Assembly: GCA_958402495.1 (NCBI GenBank)
Contig: CATXTS010000080.1
Coordinates: 1 to 9,189, forward strand
DNA from: an uncultured Clostridiaceae bacterium
GTDB lineage: Bacteria; Bacillota; Clostridia; TANB77; CAG-508
Length of the DNA: 9,189 nt
Direction of reading: 5' to 3'
A program made the translations under genes and the position numbers. The notes under the pieces were generated by a model. It was not told the DNA's origin and ran no database searches. It was given only the letters and a program-made list of their open reading frames with translations. Shown piece after piece: positions 1 to 5,514 of this stretch (position 1 is the stretch's first letter; the number at the start of each line of letters is the position of its first letter).

Positions 1-348
1 TGTACTCACAAAATATCCTCGACACCAGAATACTCTATTCCCATATTTATATTTTAAATTTCCATGTCTTTCAAATATTATTAGCGTACTCTTGCCCTTC
101 AAGTACCCCATAAAACTTGATATACTTATTTTTGGTGGTATACTCACATACATATGTATATGATTTGGGCAAGCCTCCGCTTTGATTATTTCTACATCTT
201 TCCTTCTACATAATTCTCTCAATATTAACCCTATTTCCTGTTTTAATTTTCCATATATTTCTTTTCTTCTGTATTTTGGTGCAAACACAATATGATACTT
301 GCACTCATATGTTGTATGTGATAAACTTTCTGTGTATGGACTTTTCAT
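1..348 (-). CDS. tnpA: IS200/IS605-family transposase TnpA, 3' end cut off by the window edge
   Basis: This encodes the N-terminal 116 residues of a small HUH-type single-strand DNA transposase (Y1 family), which cuts and rejoins one strand at the hairpin ends of its element. The start MKSPYTESLSHTTYECKYHI, then VFAPKYRRK, is the typical IS200 opening. The metal-binding HUH pair is visible as HIH in CPNHIHMYVSIPPK at about residues 67-80, followed by SISSFMGYLKGKS and the RVFWCRGYF block. Family members are about 130-155 residues, so the catalytic tyrosine and C-terminus should lie beyond position 1. The start ATG (346-348) has an AGGAG ribosome binding site at 357-361, eight bases upstream. 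No TnpB partner is visible on this side. The reading frame is open throughout, so the gene may be intact. Family assignment is firm; activity is unknown. Confidence 0.93.
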   Translation of the reverse strand, partial: MKSPYTESLSHTTYECKYHIVFAPKYRRKEIYGKLKQEIGLILRELCRRKDVEIIKAEACPNHIHMYVSIPPKISISSFMGYLKGKSTLIIFERHGNLKYKYGNRVFWCRGYFVST

Positions 349-351
349 ACG

Positions 352-419
352 TCCCACTCCTCTCATTTTTAATATTTATTGTCGTCAAACTTTAAATATT
401 ATATCATGTTCGAGTGGGA
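352..419 (-). promoter_or_regulatory. Leader inverted repeat that could hide the tnpA ribosome binding site
   Basis: Bases 352-359 are a perfect 8-base inverted repeat of 412-419, and inside them 370-378 pairs perfectly with 393-401 (9 bp, 14-base loop). On the minus strand the proximal outer arm covers the last three bases of the tnpA AGGAG. In a transcript entering from upstream, both arms are present and the ribosome binding site would be partly paired. In a transcript from the internal -10 box the distal arm is missing. IS200-type elements are known to protect themselves from read-through transcription by sequestering the start region; that this element does so is inferred. Confidence 0.45.
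398..406 (-). promoter_or_regulatory. Extended -10 promoter for tnpA
   Basis: Read on the minus strand this is TGATATAAT, a perfect TATAAT with the TGN extension that can compensate for a missing -35 box. No good -35 is seen 16-18 bases upstream. The expected start point, around 390-392, lies inside the inverted repeat at 352-419, so the element's own transcript would lack the upstream arm of that repeat. Confidence 0.5.
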
Positions 420-455
420 TTTTTGTTACTCTGCTCAAAACTATAAGTTTCTTTT

Positions 456-476
456 ACCCCCAGTATAACTGGGGGT
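456..476. repeat. Perfect 9-bp hairpin, candidate left-end hairpin of the IS200/IS605 element or terminator
   Basis: ACCCCCAGT (456-464) and ACTGGGGGT (468-476) form a perfect stem with a three-base loop. IS200/IS605 elements end in subterminal hairpins recognised by TnpA, and this one sits about 110 bases upstream of tnpA, as expected for the left end. On the plus strand it is followed by a run of six T, so it could also terminate transcription in that direction. The exact element tip and target tetranucleotide could not be placed. Confidence 0.5.
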
Positions 477-497
477 TTTTTCTTAAATTAATTAAAA

Positions 498-519
498 GGG
501 AAGCCGTTTAAAGCTTCCC
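498..519 (-). terminator. Rho-independent terminator after the 122-residue gene
   Basis: GGGAAGC (498-504) pairs with GCTTCCC (513-519) around an eight-base loop, 17 bases past the stop codon of the minus-strand gene at 536-904. On the minus strand it is followed by TTTT and AT-rich sequence. On the plus strand it is followed by a six-T run, so it may work in both directions and insulate the transposase from the neighbouring gene. Confidence 0.65.
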
Positions 520-535
520 CATTTTTTCTGATACT

Positions 536-904
536 TTAAAGCATCGCAGAGTGCATATGTGCAATATCCTCTGTCGGGTTCAAATCTGCTGTATCTCCTA
601 ACCAATAATATACGGTTGGTAAATTCTGATTTTCACTCCTGAGTTTATCATACGTGTCATCAGCGTTTCCTTTTAAGATGACTTCTCGTCTAACGGCGTA
701 GCTTATACAAGCAATATATAACGCACCTACGCACTCTTTAGCCGAAAGTTCATCCATATTAATCTCCCAGCCACATCCGATTTTGTCAGCCAGTTTTTTC
801 TCGCCAGCTGTCAATCCTATGACTAGCTCATGTGTTTTACTTAATGTCTCTTTAGCCTCCTCATAAAGCCGCATTGCTTCTTTAATCATCTTTTTTTGTT
901 CCAT
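536..904 (-). CDS. Unrecognised 122-residue protein of higher G+C content
   Basis: I do not recognise this protein. It is soluble-looking, with no signal peptide or membrane segment. The N-terminal third (residues 1-40) is charged and probably helical (MEQKKMIKEAMRLYEEAKET), a central part (about 50-78) has two cysteines (ACISYAVRREVIL), and the C-terminus is acidic with two histidines. AAGGAGG lies just upstream of the ATG, and a full-consensus promoter is at 953-981. Hand counting gives about 40% G+C over 541-900, against about a third in murD and uvrA. It is also the only intact gene here that uses the codon CGG (codon 12). With an IS200-type element next door, this suggests acquired DNA. 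That it is a real gene is well supported by the promoter, ribosome binding site and terminator; the function is open. Confidence 0.75.
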   Translation of the reverse strand: MEQKKMIKEAMRLYEEAKETLSKTHELVIGLTAGEKKLADKIGCGWEINMDELSAKECVGALYIACISYAVRREVILKGNADDTYDKLRSENQNLPTVYYWLGDTADLNPTEDIAHMHSAML

Positions 905-952
905 ATACTTTCCTCCTTATTTAAGAATGAACAGTTACTGAATTTCTATTTT

Positions 953-981
953 ATTATACATCCACTTTATGTTAATGTCAA
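953..981 (-). promoter_or_regulatory. Full-consensus sigma-A promoter for the 122-residue gene
   Basis: On the minus strand a perfect TTGACA (976-981) and a perfect TATAAT (953-958) are separated by exactly 17 bases. The expected start point is near 945, giving a leader of about 40 bases with AAGGAGG at its end. This is the strongest promoter-like match in the window. Confidence 0.85.
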
Positions 982-1040
982 CATTATTCTCTATTAATAC
1001 GCTTTCTATGTAAGAAATCTCTGTCCTCTATGGACAAAAA

Positions 1041-1069
1041 TGTCCAACCGTACCAGGTACAATTGGACA
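1041..1069 (-). terminator. Terminator of the ytvI-like gene, with alternating TGTCC/GGACA arms
   Basis: TGTCCAA (1041-1047) pairs with TTGGACA (1063-1069), and inside it GTACC pairs with GGTAC. The two bases between the stems form U-G wobbles only in the minus-strand RNA (A-C mismatches on the other strand), so the structure is directed at minus-strand transcripts. It ends about 10 bases past the gene's stop codon and is followed on the minus strand by TTTTT. Two further arms, GGACA at 1032-1036 and TGTCC at 1022-1026, could form alternative hairpins. Confidence 0.7.
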
Positions 1070-1078
1070 CTTTTAATA

Positions 1079-2176
1079 TTATTCTCTATCAAATATGGCT
1101 TTCATAACCCCTTTATCAATAATGGTTGCATATATGTCTTTTAAAATAATTAAAATAATTGGACCAATAAGCATACCTATTACCCCCATAAAGCGGAAAC
1201 CTGTATACATAGCAATTAATGTAAAAATAGGATGAATACCAATTTGACCAGCTACTACCCTAGGTTCCATAAATTGTCTTACCATACCCATAATAATTAG
1301 TAATACTATTAAAGAAACACCTAATGTAAGGTCTCCATTAAAGGCAACGATTATGGCCCAAGGAATCATGACAGTTGCAGAACCAAAAATAGGAAGTGCA
1401 TCTACAAAACCTATTAATAGTGCAGCAATGAGTGGAAATTCTACATTTAGTCCTACAAATTTAAAAATATATAAGCCAATTAAACAAATAATAAAAGACC
1501 CCAAAACTAAAATACCTTCTGCTTTTACAAAACATCCTAAAGATTTTACGATTTCTCTTACATGTTTTCCTATTCTTTTTACCCATAATTCTGGCAGATG
1601 ATGTTCTAATTGGTCTAACATATAAATTTTATCTGTACAAATAAAATACAAGGCTAAAATACAAACGACTGTATAAACACCAATAGTTGGTAAAGAAGTA
1701 ATGACATTTAAAAGACCTGTTAAAGCGTTTTTTACCCACTCAGAAACAGTGCCTAATACTTCTGTACCAGAAGACTGCAACATATTAACAATATCATTCG
1801 ATAAATGTAATTTGCTCAAATCAATTTGAGACATAATGGATTGAAATTGACTAGATATTTTTTCGAAATATCCGTTTAGACCATTTAATAAATTAGAGGA
1901 TTCTGAAATTAACGTAATTACTCCCCAAGCTAACAAGCCAATAATAACAGAGAGTGCTACTACAAAAACCAAAATAGCGCTTGTCTTTCTTTTCAATTTT
2001 ACATGTTTCATTAAAAAACGAATAATTGGCTCTATAAATAGAGCAATGATAAAAGCAATTAAAAAAGGCATGTAAAAAACTGCTAATCTAAATGCTAGAT
2101 AAATACCAATAATAGATAAAGCTAACCATAACAGCTTTTTTAATACTTTTGTCCAATAATGCATATCGACTACCAT
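1079..2176 (-). CDS. ytvI: YtvI-like membrane protein of the AI-2E transporter family
   Basis: This 365-residue polytopic membrane protein belongs to the AI-2E/TerC-type transporter superfamily and most resembles the sporulation-associated YtvI branch; the transported substrate is not established. Hydrophobic segments lie at about 12-31, 33-52, 65-90, 155-182, 223-245, 250-285, 290-310 and 322-350. A less hydrophobic region at about 92-150 is probably extracytoplasmic. Conserved family blocks are visible in the C-terminal half: GFVDALPIFGS followed by IPWAII, then MVRQFMEPRVV, GIHPIFTLIAMY and MGVIGMLIGPIIL. The length is usual for the family. The start is MVVDMHYW, five bases after AAGGAGG (2182-2188); the ATG four codons later is too far from it. 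The gene stands between a 5' hairpin (2200-2234) and its own terminator. The gene symbol is by similarity only, since sporulation use cannot be shown from the sequence. Confidence 0.85.
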   Translation of the reverse strand: MVVDMHYWTKVLKKLLWLALSIIGIYLAFRLAVFYMPFLIAFIIALFIEPIIRFLMKHVKLKRKTSAILVFVVALSVIIGLLAWGVITLISESSNLLNGLNGYFEKISSQFQSIMSQIDLSKLHLSNDIVNMLQSSGTEVLGTVSEWVKNALTGLLNVITSLPTIGVYTVVCILALYFICTDKIYMLDQLEHHLPELWVKRIGKHVREIVKSLGCFVKAEGILVLGSFIICLIGLYIFKFVGLNVEFPLIAALLIGFVDALPIFGSATVMIPWAIIVAFNGDLTLGVSLIVLLIIMGMVRQFMEPRVVAGQIGIHPIFTLIAMYTGFRFMGVIGMLIGPIILIILKDIYATIIDKGVMKAIFDRE

Positions 2177-2199
2177 ATGTACCTCCTTGTCCTATGTAA

Positions 2200-2234
2200 A
2201 TACTATGAAAGTAAGAAATCTACTTCCATAGTAT
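2200..2234 (-). promoter_or_regulatory. 14-bp hairpin in the leader of the ytvI-like gene
   Basis: Bases 2200-2213 pair with 2221-2234 around a seven-base loop. The one imperfection is an A-C mismatch on the plus strand but a G-U pair in minus-strand RNA, so all 14 pairs form only there. No run of T follows, so it is not a classical terminator. A TATAAT on the minus strand at 2245-2250 would start transcription near 2238, putting this hairpin at the very 5' end of the ytvI message, where such structures commonly protect mRNA. No -35 box is convincing, so the promoter part is tentative. Confidence 0.5.
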
Positions 2235-2267
2235 ACCTATTATTATTATATGAGGCTTGTCTGTTAA

Positions 2268-2705
2268 TTATTCAGCATTTTTATCTTGACACCCACATAT
2301 ATTTTCTAGTGTTTCGCATACACCTTCTGTACTAACATTTTGATTTGCTGATAAGTCGCCTAGTGTAATAATTCCAACAATTTTATTATTTTCAACAACT
2401 GGTAGTCTTCTAATTTGATTTTGAGACATTAATTTTTCTGCTTGTTCAATATCGGTATCTGGATTACAGCAACAAACGCTACAACTCATAATATCACTAA
2501 CCGGTGTTTGACTAACATCTTTATCGCAAGCAATAGACCTTAAAATGACGTCTCTATCTGTCACTAATCCGACTACATTTTGTGATGCATCACATACAGG
2601 AATACATCCTACATGTTTATTACACATAATTTTTGCACAGTCTTTTACTGTACTTTCTGGCGTTACACATGATACTTCATGGCACATACAATCTTTTACT
2701 TTCAT
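2268..2705 (-). CDS. Cysteine-rich tandem CBS-domain protein
   Basis: This 145-residue stand-alone CBS-pair (Bateman) protein has two CBS motifs and no attached enzyme or channel domain. Such modules usually bind adenine nucleotides and regulate a partner; the partner here is unknown. The first CBS covers about residues 1-60 (VKDCMCHEVSCVTPESTV, then GLVTDRDVILR), the second about 66-122 (VSDIMS, RRLPVVENNKIVGIITLGDL). Fifteen of 145 residues are cysteines, including CSVCCC at 75-80 and ICGC near the C-terminus, far above normal for this fold. The open frame extends to a GTG at 2717, but that GTG lies within the AAAGGTGG ribosome binding site, which is eight bases from the ATG at 2703-2705, so the ATG is chosen. 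It stands alone between its own spacer and the ytvI leader hairpin. Confidence 0.88.
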   Translation of the reverse strand: MKVKDCMCHEVSCVTPESTVKDCAKIMCNKHVGCIPVCDASQNVVGLVTDRDVILRSIACDKDVSQTPVSDIMSCSVCCCNPDTDIEQAEKLMSQNQIRRLPVVENNKIVGIITLGDLSANQNVSTEGVCETLENICGCQDKNAE

Positions 2706-2761
2706 TTTTATACCCACCTTTCAAAATTTCGTACACTCTTATTTTAACCTTTTTTTGATAA

Positions 2762-2791
2762 GATATACGTTCGTTTTTTTCTATATGCCAA
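2762..2791 (-). promoter_or_regulatory. Candidate promoter for the CBS-domain gene
   Basis: On the minus strand TTGGCA (2786-2791, five of six matches to the -35 consensus) is followed after 18 bases by TATATC (2762-2767, four of six matches to the -10). The leader would be about 50 bases. The match is moderate in very AT-rich DNA. Confidence 0.4.
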
Positions 2792-2827
2792 TACTTCCCT
2801 TTTTATCCATTTTTTTCAAAAAAAGAA

Positions 2828-2855
2828 AAACCATCTTCTAAAATGAAGATAGTTT
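2828..2855 (-). terminator. Terminator of the Pro/Gly-tailed protein gene
   Basis: On the minus strand an 11-bp stem (2845-2855 with 2828-2838, core ATCTTC/GAAGAT, one U-G pair) encloses a six-base loop and runs into a U-rich tract. It lies 33 bases past the TAA at 2888-2890, that is, past the frame-restored stop. The U-G pair exists only in the minus-strand RNA. Confidence 0.7.
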
Positions 2856-2887
2856 ATTCTCTTAACATTATATGATTTTTTATTTCA

Positions 2888-3611
2888 TTAGAATTTTAAA
2901 TATTCATCATATCCGCCTCTTGGTTCTATTCTTGGTCTATTTGGTCCTCCAGGAAAAGGTGGTCTTCCGAGGTCCTCCTGGTGGTGGAGGTGGTGGCATG
3001 CCTGGACCTGGGAATGGAGGTCTTGGTGGCCTTTGAGGAGGTCTATTTCCTCCTAATATTTGATTTAATATTAATATACGAATTAAGTCTCTTAATAGTG
3101 GATTATTAACTCTAATTTGTCTGGTTTCTTCTTCTCCCCTATTTTCTACTGGTTTACTAACTGGATTTCTAACTGTATTTGTATTTGTGCTTGTAATATT
3201 GGTTGCTCTTGTTGTACTAGCGTTTACTTTGTCAAGACTACTTCTGTTTTCTACTTCTTTTTTAGTTGTCATTTCATTACTGCTTCTATTATCTACATTG
3301 ATGTGTACCATTATCTCCTGATTGACACTAATTTTTTGATAAATCTCTTCTGTCATCTCTTCTAGAACCTGTTTACTCATAGGTTTTCTGCAATTATTAC
3401 AAGCTTGGCATACCATAGGATTTACTATTCTATAAATGTCTGGGTACAAACTTTCTATTTGACTTACATCATTTGTACATTCGTTCTCATAATTTCTTTG
3501 TGGCATATAATATTCATTTGGATATGCTTCATATGTATTGGCAGAATAATTATCCATTACAGGATATCCTAAAACATGACGCATATAATCTTCATAGCTT
3601 TGATAATACAT
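2888..3611 (-). CDS. Probable sporulation-associated Tyr/Asn-rich protein with Pro/Gly tail, frameshifted
   Basis: This is a soluble, low-complexity protein resembling uncharacterised clostridial spore-surface-like proteins; I cannot name a characterised homologue. The N-terminus (1-45) is Tyr/Asn-rich. A compact block at 54-75 (SLYPDIYRIVNPMVCQACNN) has C68, C71 and C74, followed by a helix (76-95). A Ser/Thr/Asn-rich linker fills about 108-160, a hydrophobic helix 171-187 (PLLRDLIRILILNQI), and then a Pro/Gly tail. The uninterrupted frame stops at 2937 after 224 residues, ending in an atypical KTTFSWRTK. Skipping one base at 2969 continues the tail as GRPPFPGGPNRPRIEPRGGY and then DEYLKF to the stop at 2888-2890, giving 240 residues and ending just before the terminator. 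AAGGAGGG (3618-3625) sits six bases before the ATG. A sigma-K-like promoter precedes it, which supports a mother-cell role, by inference. Confidence 0.75.
2966..2972 (-). other. +1 frameshift site at a CGG codon in the Pro/Gly-tailed gene
   Basis: On the minus strand the zero frame reads CCT CGG AAG. Dropping the C (the G at 2969 on the plus strand) gives CCT GGA AGA CCA and keeps a Pro/Gly-rich frame open for 26 more codons. The zero frame meets TAG after ten more codons. CGG is used nowhere else in this gene. Confidence 0.7.
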
Positions 3612-3634
3612 AGTTTTCCCTCCTTCTTATGTAT

Positions 3635-3662
3635 TATCGTATGCTATAACTTCCAGTTTGGT
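3635..3662 (-). promoter_or_regulatory. Sigma-K-like promoter of the Pro/Gly-tailed gene
   Basis: On the minus strand CATACGATA (3635-3643) matches the sigma-K -10 consensus CATANNNTA exactly. An AC dinucleotide (3661-3662) lies 17 bases upstream, as the short sigma-K -35 element requires. The same -10 also matches most of the related sigma-E consensus. The predicted start point, near 3629, leaves a very short leader just including the ribosome binding site. The motif is short, so chance matches are possible. Confidence 0.45.
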
Positions 3663-3678
3663 GATAAGAAAATATAAA

Positions 3679-3704
3679 ATACCAAGAAAAATTCGTCTTG
3701 GTAT
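3679..3704 (-). terminator. Rho-independent terminator of murD
   Basis: ATACCAAGA (3679-3687) pairs with TCTTGGTAT (3696-3704) around an eight-base loop, 15 bases after the murD stop codon. On the minus strand it is followed by a T-rich tract (TTTTATATTTTC). It separates murD from the candidate sporulation promoter next door. Confidence 0.75.
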
Positions 3705-3719
3705 GGGGATAGTCGCTCT

Positions 3720-5126
3720 TTATAATTCCTTTACTAATTGTTTAAAGTAATCTCCTCTTTGTGCAAAATTCTGAAACATATCAAAACTTGCACTAGCAGG
3801 TGACAGTAAAACAATATCTCCTCTTTGTGCTTTTTCTTTTGCTAAATGAACAGCTTCTTCAAAAGTGTTACAATGATAGATTGGCATCGTCTTTCCAGTC
3901 TTTAATAGGGCTTTTTGAGTGGATTCTTCAATTTTAGGAGCTGTAACACCCATCAAAATTAGAATACCTACTTTTTCAGCAATAGCCTCCCCCACTTGTG
4001 TATAATCCAGTCCTTTATCAGAGCCACCTGCTAATAATACAATATTTTCATCAAATGCTTTTAGTCCAGAAATGGTACTAGCGGGACTCGTTCCTATAGA
4101 ATCATTATACCATTTTACACCTTCTATTTCTCTTACAAATTCTAGTCTATGTTCTACACCTTTAAATGCTTTAATTGCTTCTATCTGCGTTTGTGTGTCT
4201 ACTATAGAACTTGTAGCTGCTATAGCTGCACAAATATTTTCATAATTATGAATACCACGTAACTTAATATCTTTTCTATCTAAAATATGTCTACGAACAC
4301 CATCTTGACAGTATTTTATTTTTTCATCTTGGACATCATAAATATAACCATCTTCTAATTTTTCTTTACTACTAAAGAAAATCACCTTTCCGGGAGCCTG
4401 TTTTGCAAATGCTCTTGTAAATTCATTATCATAATTTAATACTACGATTCCTGCTGATGATTGATGTTTAAATATGTTGGTTTTGGCTTCTCTATATTCC
4501 TCATAAGAACGATGAATGTTTAAATGGTCAGGGAAAATATTGGTAACTATGGCTATATCTGGACTTTCTTCCATATTCATTAACTGAAAACTACTCATCT
4601 CTAATATTACAAAATTCTCTGGTCTCATATCTTTTATTTGTGTAAATAAAGGTGTTCCTATATTACCACCTAAAAAATACCTACACCCTGCTTTTTTCAT
4701 GATTTCACTAATAATCGTAGTGGTAGTGGTTTTTCCTTCGGTTCCTGTTACGCCAATGACTTTACTTGGTGTTAATTTCATAACCATTTCAATTTCAGAA
4801 GTTAGAATAGCACCTCTTTCCACCTCTGCCTCTATTTCTGGAATAAAGGGCATAGCGCTTGGTGAGCGAAATAACATATCAAAATTTTGTAAATGTTTTA
4901 AATTATCTTTTCCAAAATAATATAACATTTGATATTGATTAATTTTTTGAATGGCATTTTCATCGATTTGTTCTAATTCTCGATTATCAAAAACAGTTAC
5001 TTTTACATGATGTTCATAAAAATAATCTAATAAAGGAATATTACTAACACCCATTCCAATAATTGCAATTTTTTTGCCTTCTATAAATCGATTAAATTCT
5101 TCTAACTTTTCATTTTTATATAACAT
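3720..5126 (-). CDS. murD: UDP-N-acetylmuramoyl-L-alanine--D-glutamate ligase
   Basis: This cytoplasmic Mur ligase adds D-glutamate to UDP-MurNAc-L-Ala with ATP, the second amino acid step of peptidoglycan precursor synthesis. At 468 residues it has the normal length. The N-terminal Rossmann domain binds the nucleotide substrate (IIGMGVSN, 22-29). The central ATPase domain carries the P-loop GVTGTEGKTT (125-134), LEMSSFQL (175-182), DHLNIH (200-205) and REAKTNIF with the probable carbamylated lysine K215. HNYEN (293-297), HRLEF and WYNDSIGTSPAST (339-351) mark the ATP/domain-3 junction, and LSPASASFDMF (441-451) is the C-terminal glutamate-side motif. The P-loop has glutamate at position 130, where many homologues have asparagine. 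The ATG follows a GAGG-type site by about nine bases. It is a single-gene unit with its own promoter and terminator; the other mur genes are not in this window. Confidence 0.96.
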   Translation of the reverse strand: MLYKNEKLEEFNRFIEGKKIAIIGMGVSNIPLLDYFYEHHVKVTVFDNRELEQIDENAIQKINQYQMLYYFGKDNLKHLQNFDMLFRSPSAMPFIPEIEAEVERGAILTSEIEMVMKLTPSKVIGVTGTEGKTTTTTIISEIMKKAGCRYFLGGNIGTPLFTQIKDMRPENFVILEMSSFQLMNMEESPDIAIVTNIFPDHLNIHRSYEEYREAKTNIFKHQSSAGIVVLNYDNEFTRAFAKQAPGKVIFFSSKEKLEDGYIYDVQDEKIKYCQDGVRRHILDRKDIKLRGIHNYENICAAIAATSSIVDTQTQIEAIKAFKGVEHRLEFVREIEGVKWYNDSIGTSPASTISGLKAFDENIVLLAGGSDKGLDYTQVGEAIAEKVGILILMGVTAPKIEESTQKALLKTGKTMPIYHCNTFEEAVHLAKEKAQRGDIVLLSPASASFDMFQNFAQRGDYFKQLVKEL

Positions 5127-5216
5127 AGCATTTCCTCTTTCTCATTTATCTATTCTTCTTATTTTATTGTATTATTTTTACCATTAGATATGTCTGTCTA
5201 TTTTTTCATTTTTTAT

Positions 5217-5245
5217 ATTATATTACAAAAGTATATTTTTTTGAA
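5217..5245 (-). promoter_or_regulatory. Candidate sigma-A promoter of murD
   Basis: On the minus strand TATAAT (5217-5222) lies 17 bases downstream of TTCAAA (5240-5245, four of six matches to the -35 consensus). The leader would be about 85 bases. It points away from the promoter of the small plus-strand gene, so the two genes are divergently transcribed. Confidence 0.5.
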
Positions 5246-5260
5246 TATTTTTTGTGTATT

Positions 5261-5284
5261 TTGTTCAAAATATAATTGAAACAA
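5261..5284 (+). promoter_or_regulatory. -10 box of the Asn-rich gene inside an inverted repeat
   Basis: A TATAAT at 5271-5276 lies 26 bases before the start codon. It is framed by TTGTTCAA (5261-5268) and TTGAAACAA (5276-5284), an inverted repeat with one base missing in the left arm. No convincing -35 box is seen. The symmetry over the -10 box could be an operator, but nothing shows which protein would bind it. Confidence 0.35.
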
Positions 5285-5302
5285 GATTGGAGGTGCTTTT
5301 GT

Positions 5303-5428
5303 ATGTCAGAAAAGAATAATAACAATAACAACAATTCTAAAAACAATAATAACAGCAAGAACAAAAACAATAACAACAATCACAGCAATGAAAGAATAGA
5401 AAACAACAACAATAACAACTGTAGATAA
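5303..5428 (+). CDS. 41-residue asparagine-rich small protein
   Basis: This plus-strand small gene is the only one reading against its neighbours. It begins MSEKNNNNNNNSKNNNN, continues with SKNK, a further Asn run, HSNERIE and six more Asn, and ends CR. Twenty-four of 41 residues are asparagine, encoded by a mixture of AAT and AAC, so selection at the protein level is more likely than simple triplet slippage. GGAGGTG (5289-5295) is seven bases before the ATG, a TATAAT lies upstream, and a strong terminator starts six bases after the stop. There is no signal peptide or membrane segment, and a single cysteine is the penultimate residue. Function is unknown. Very Asn-rich short proteins occur among spore-associated proteins of Firmicutes, so a sporulation role is a guess. 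The expression signals make a real gene likely. Confidence 0.75.
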   Translation: MSEKNNNNNNNSKNNNNSKNKNNNNNHSNERIENNNNNNCR

Positions 5429-5433
5429 TTTTA

Positions 5434-5470
5434 AAAGGACGTGCACTTATTCCCCATGTGCATGTCCTTT
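5434..5470 (+). terminator. Strong terminator between the Asn-rich gene and uvrA
   Basis: AAAGGACGTGCAC (5434-5446) pairs with GTGCATGTCCTTT (5458-5470) as a 13-bp stem. The one non-Watson-Crick pair is G-U in plus-strand RNA but A-C on the minus strand. A long T-rich tract follows on the plus strand. It therefore fits the Asn-rich gene best, though TTTT on the other side may let it also stop uvrA transcripts arriving convergently. Confidence 0.8.
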
Positions 5471-5514
5471 CTCTTTTTTTCTTTATTACTGATACTTCTT
5501 ATCTCACTGACAGA

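Noticed and set aside
299..511. Open frame of 70 codons on the plus strand opposite the transposase start
   Set aside because: It overlaps tnpA antisense, runs through two hairpins, has no ribosome binding site, and its translation has no recognisable features.
2706..2717. GTG start that would add four residues to the CBS protein
   Set aside because: The GTG is part of the AAAGGTGG ribosome binding site serving the ATG at 2703-2705.
2545..2841. Open frame of 98 codons on the plus strand opposite the CBS gene
   Set aside because: It is antisense to a clearly coding gene, and its phenylalanine-rich end reflects T-rich intergenic DNA and a terminator.
5303..5428. Treating the AAT/AAC-rich stretch as a non-coding microsatellite
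   Set aside because: The repeat is irregular, an open frame with a good ribosome binding site and terminator spans it, and the codons alternate synonymously.
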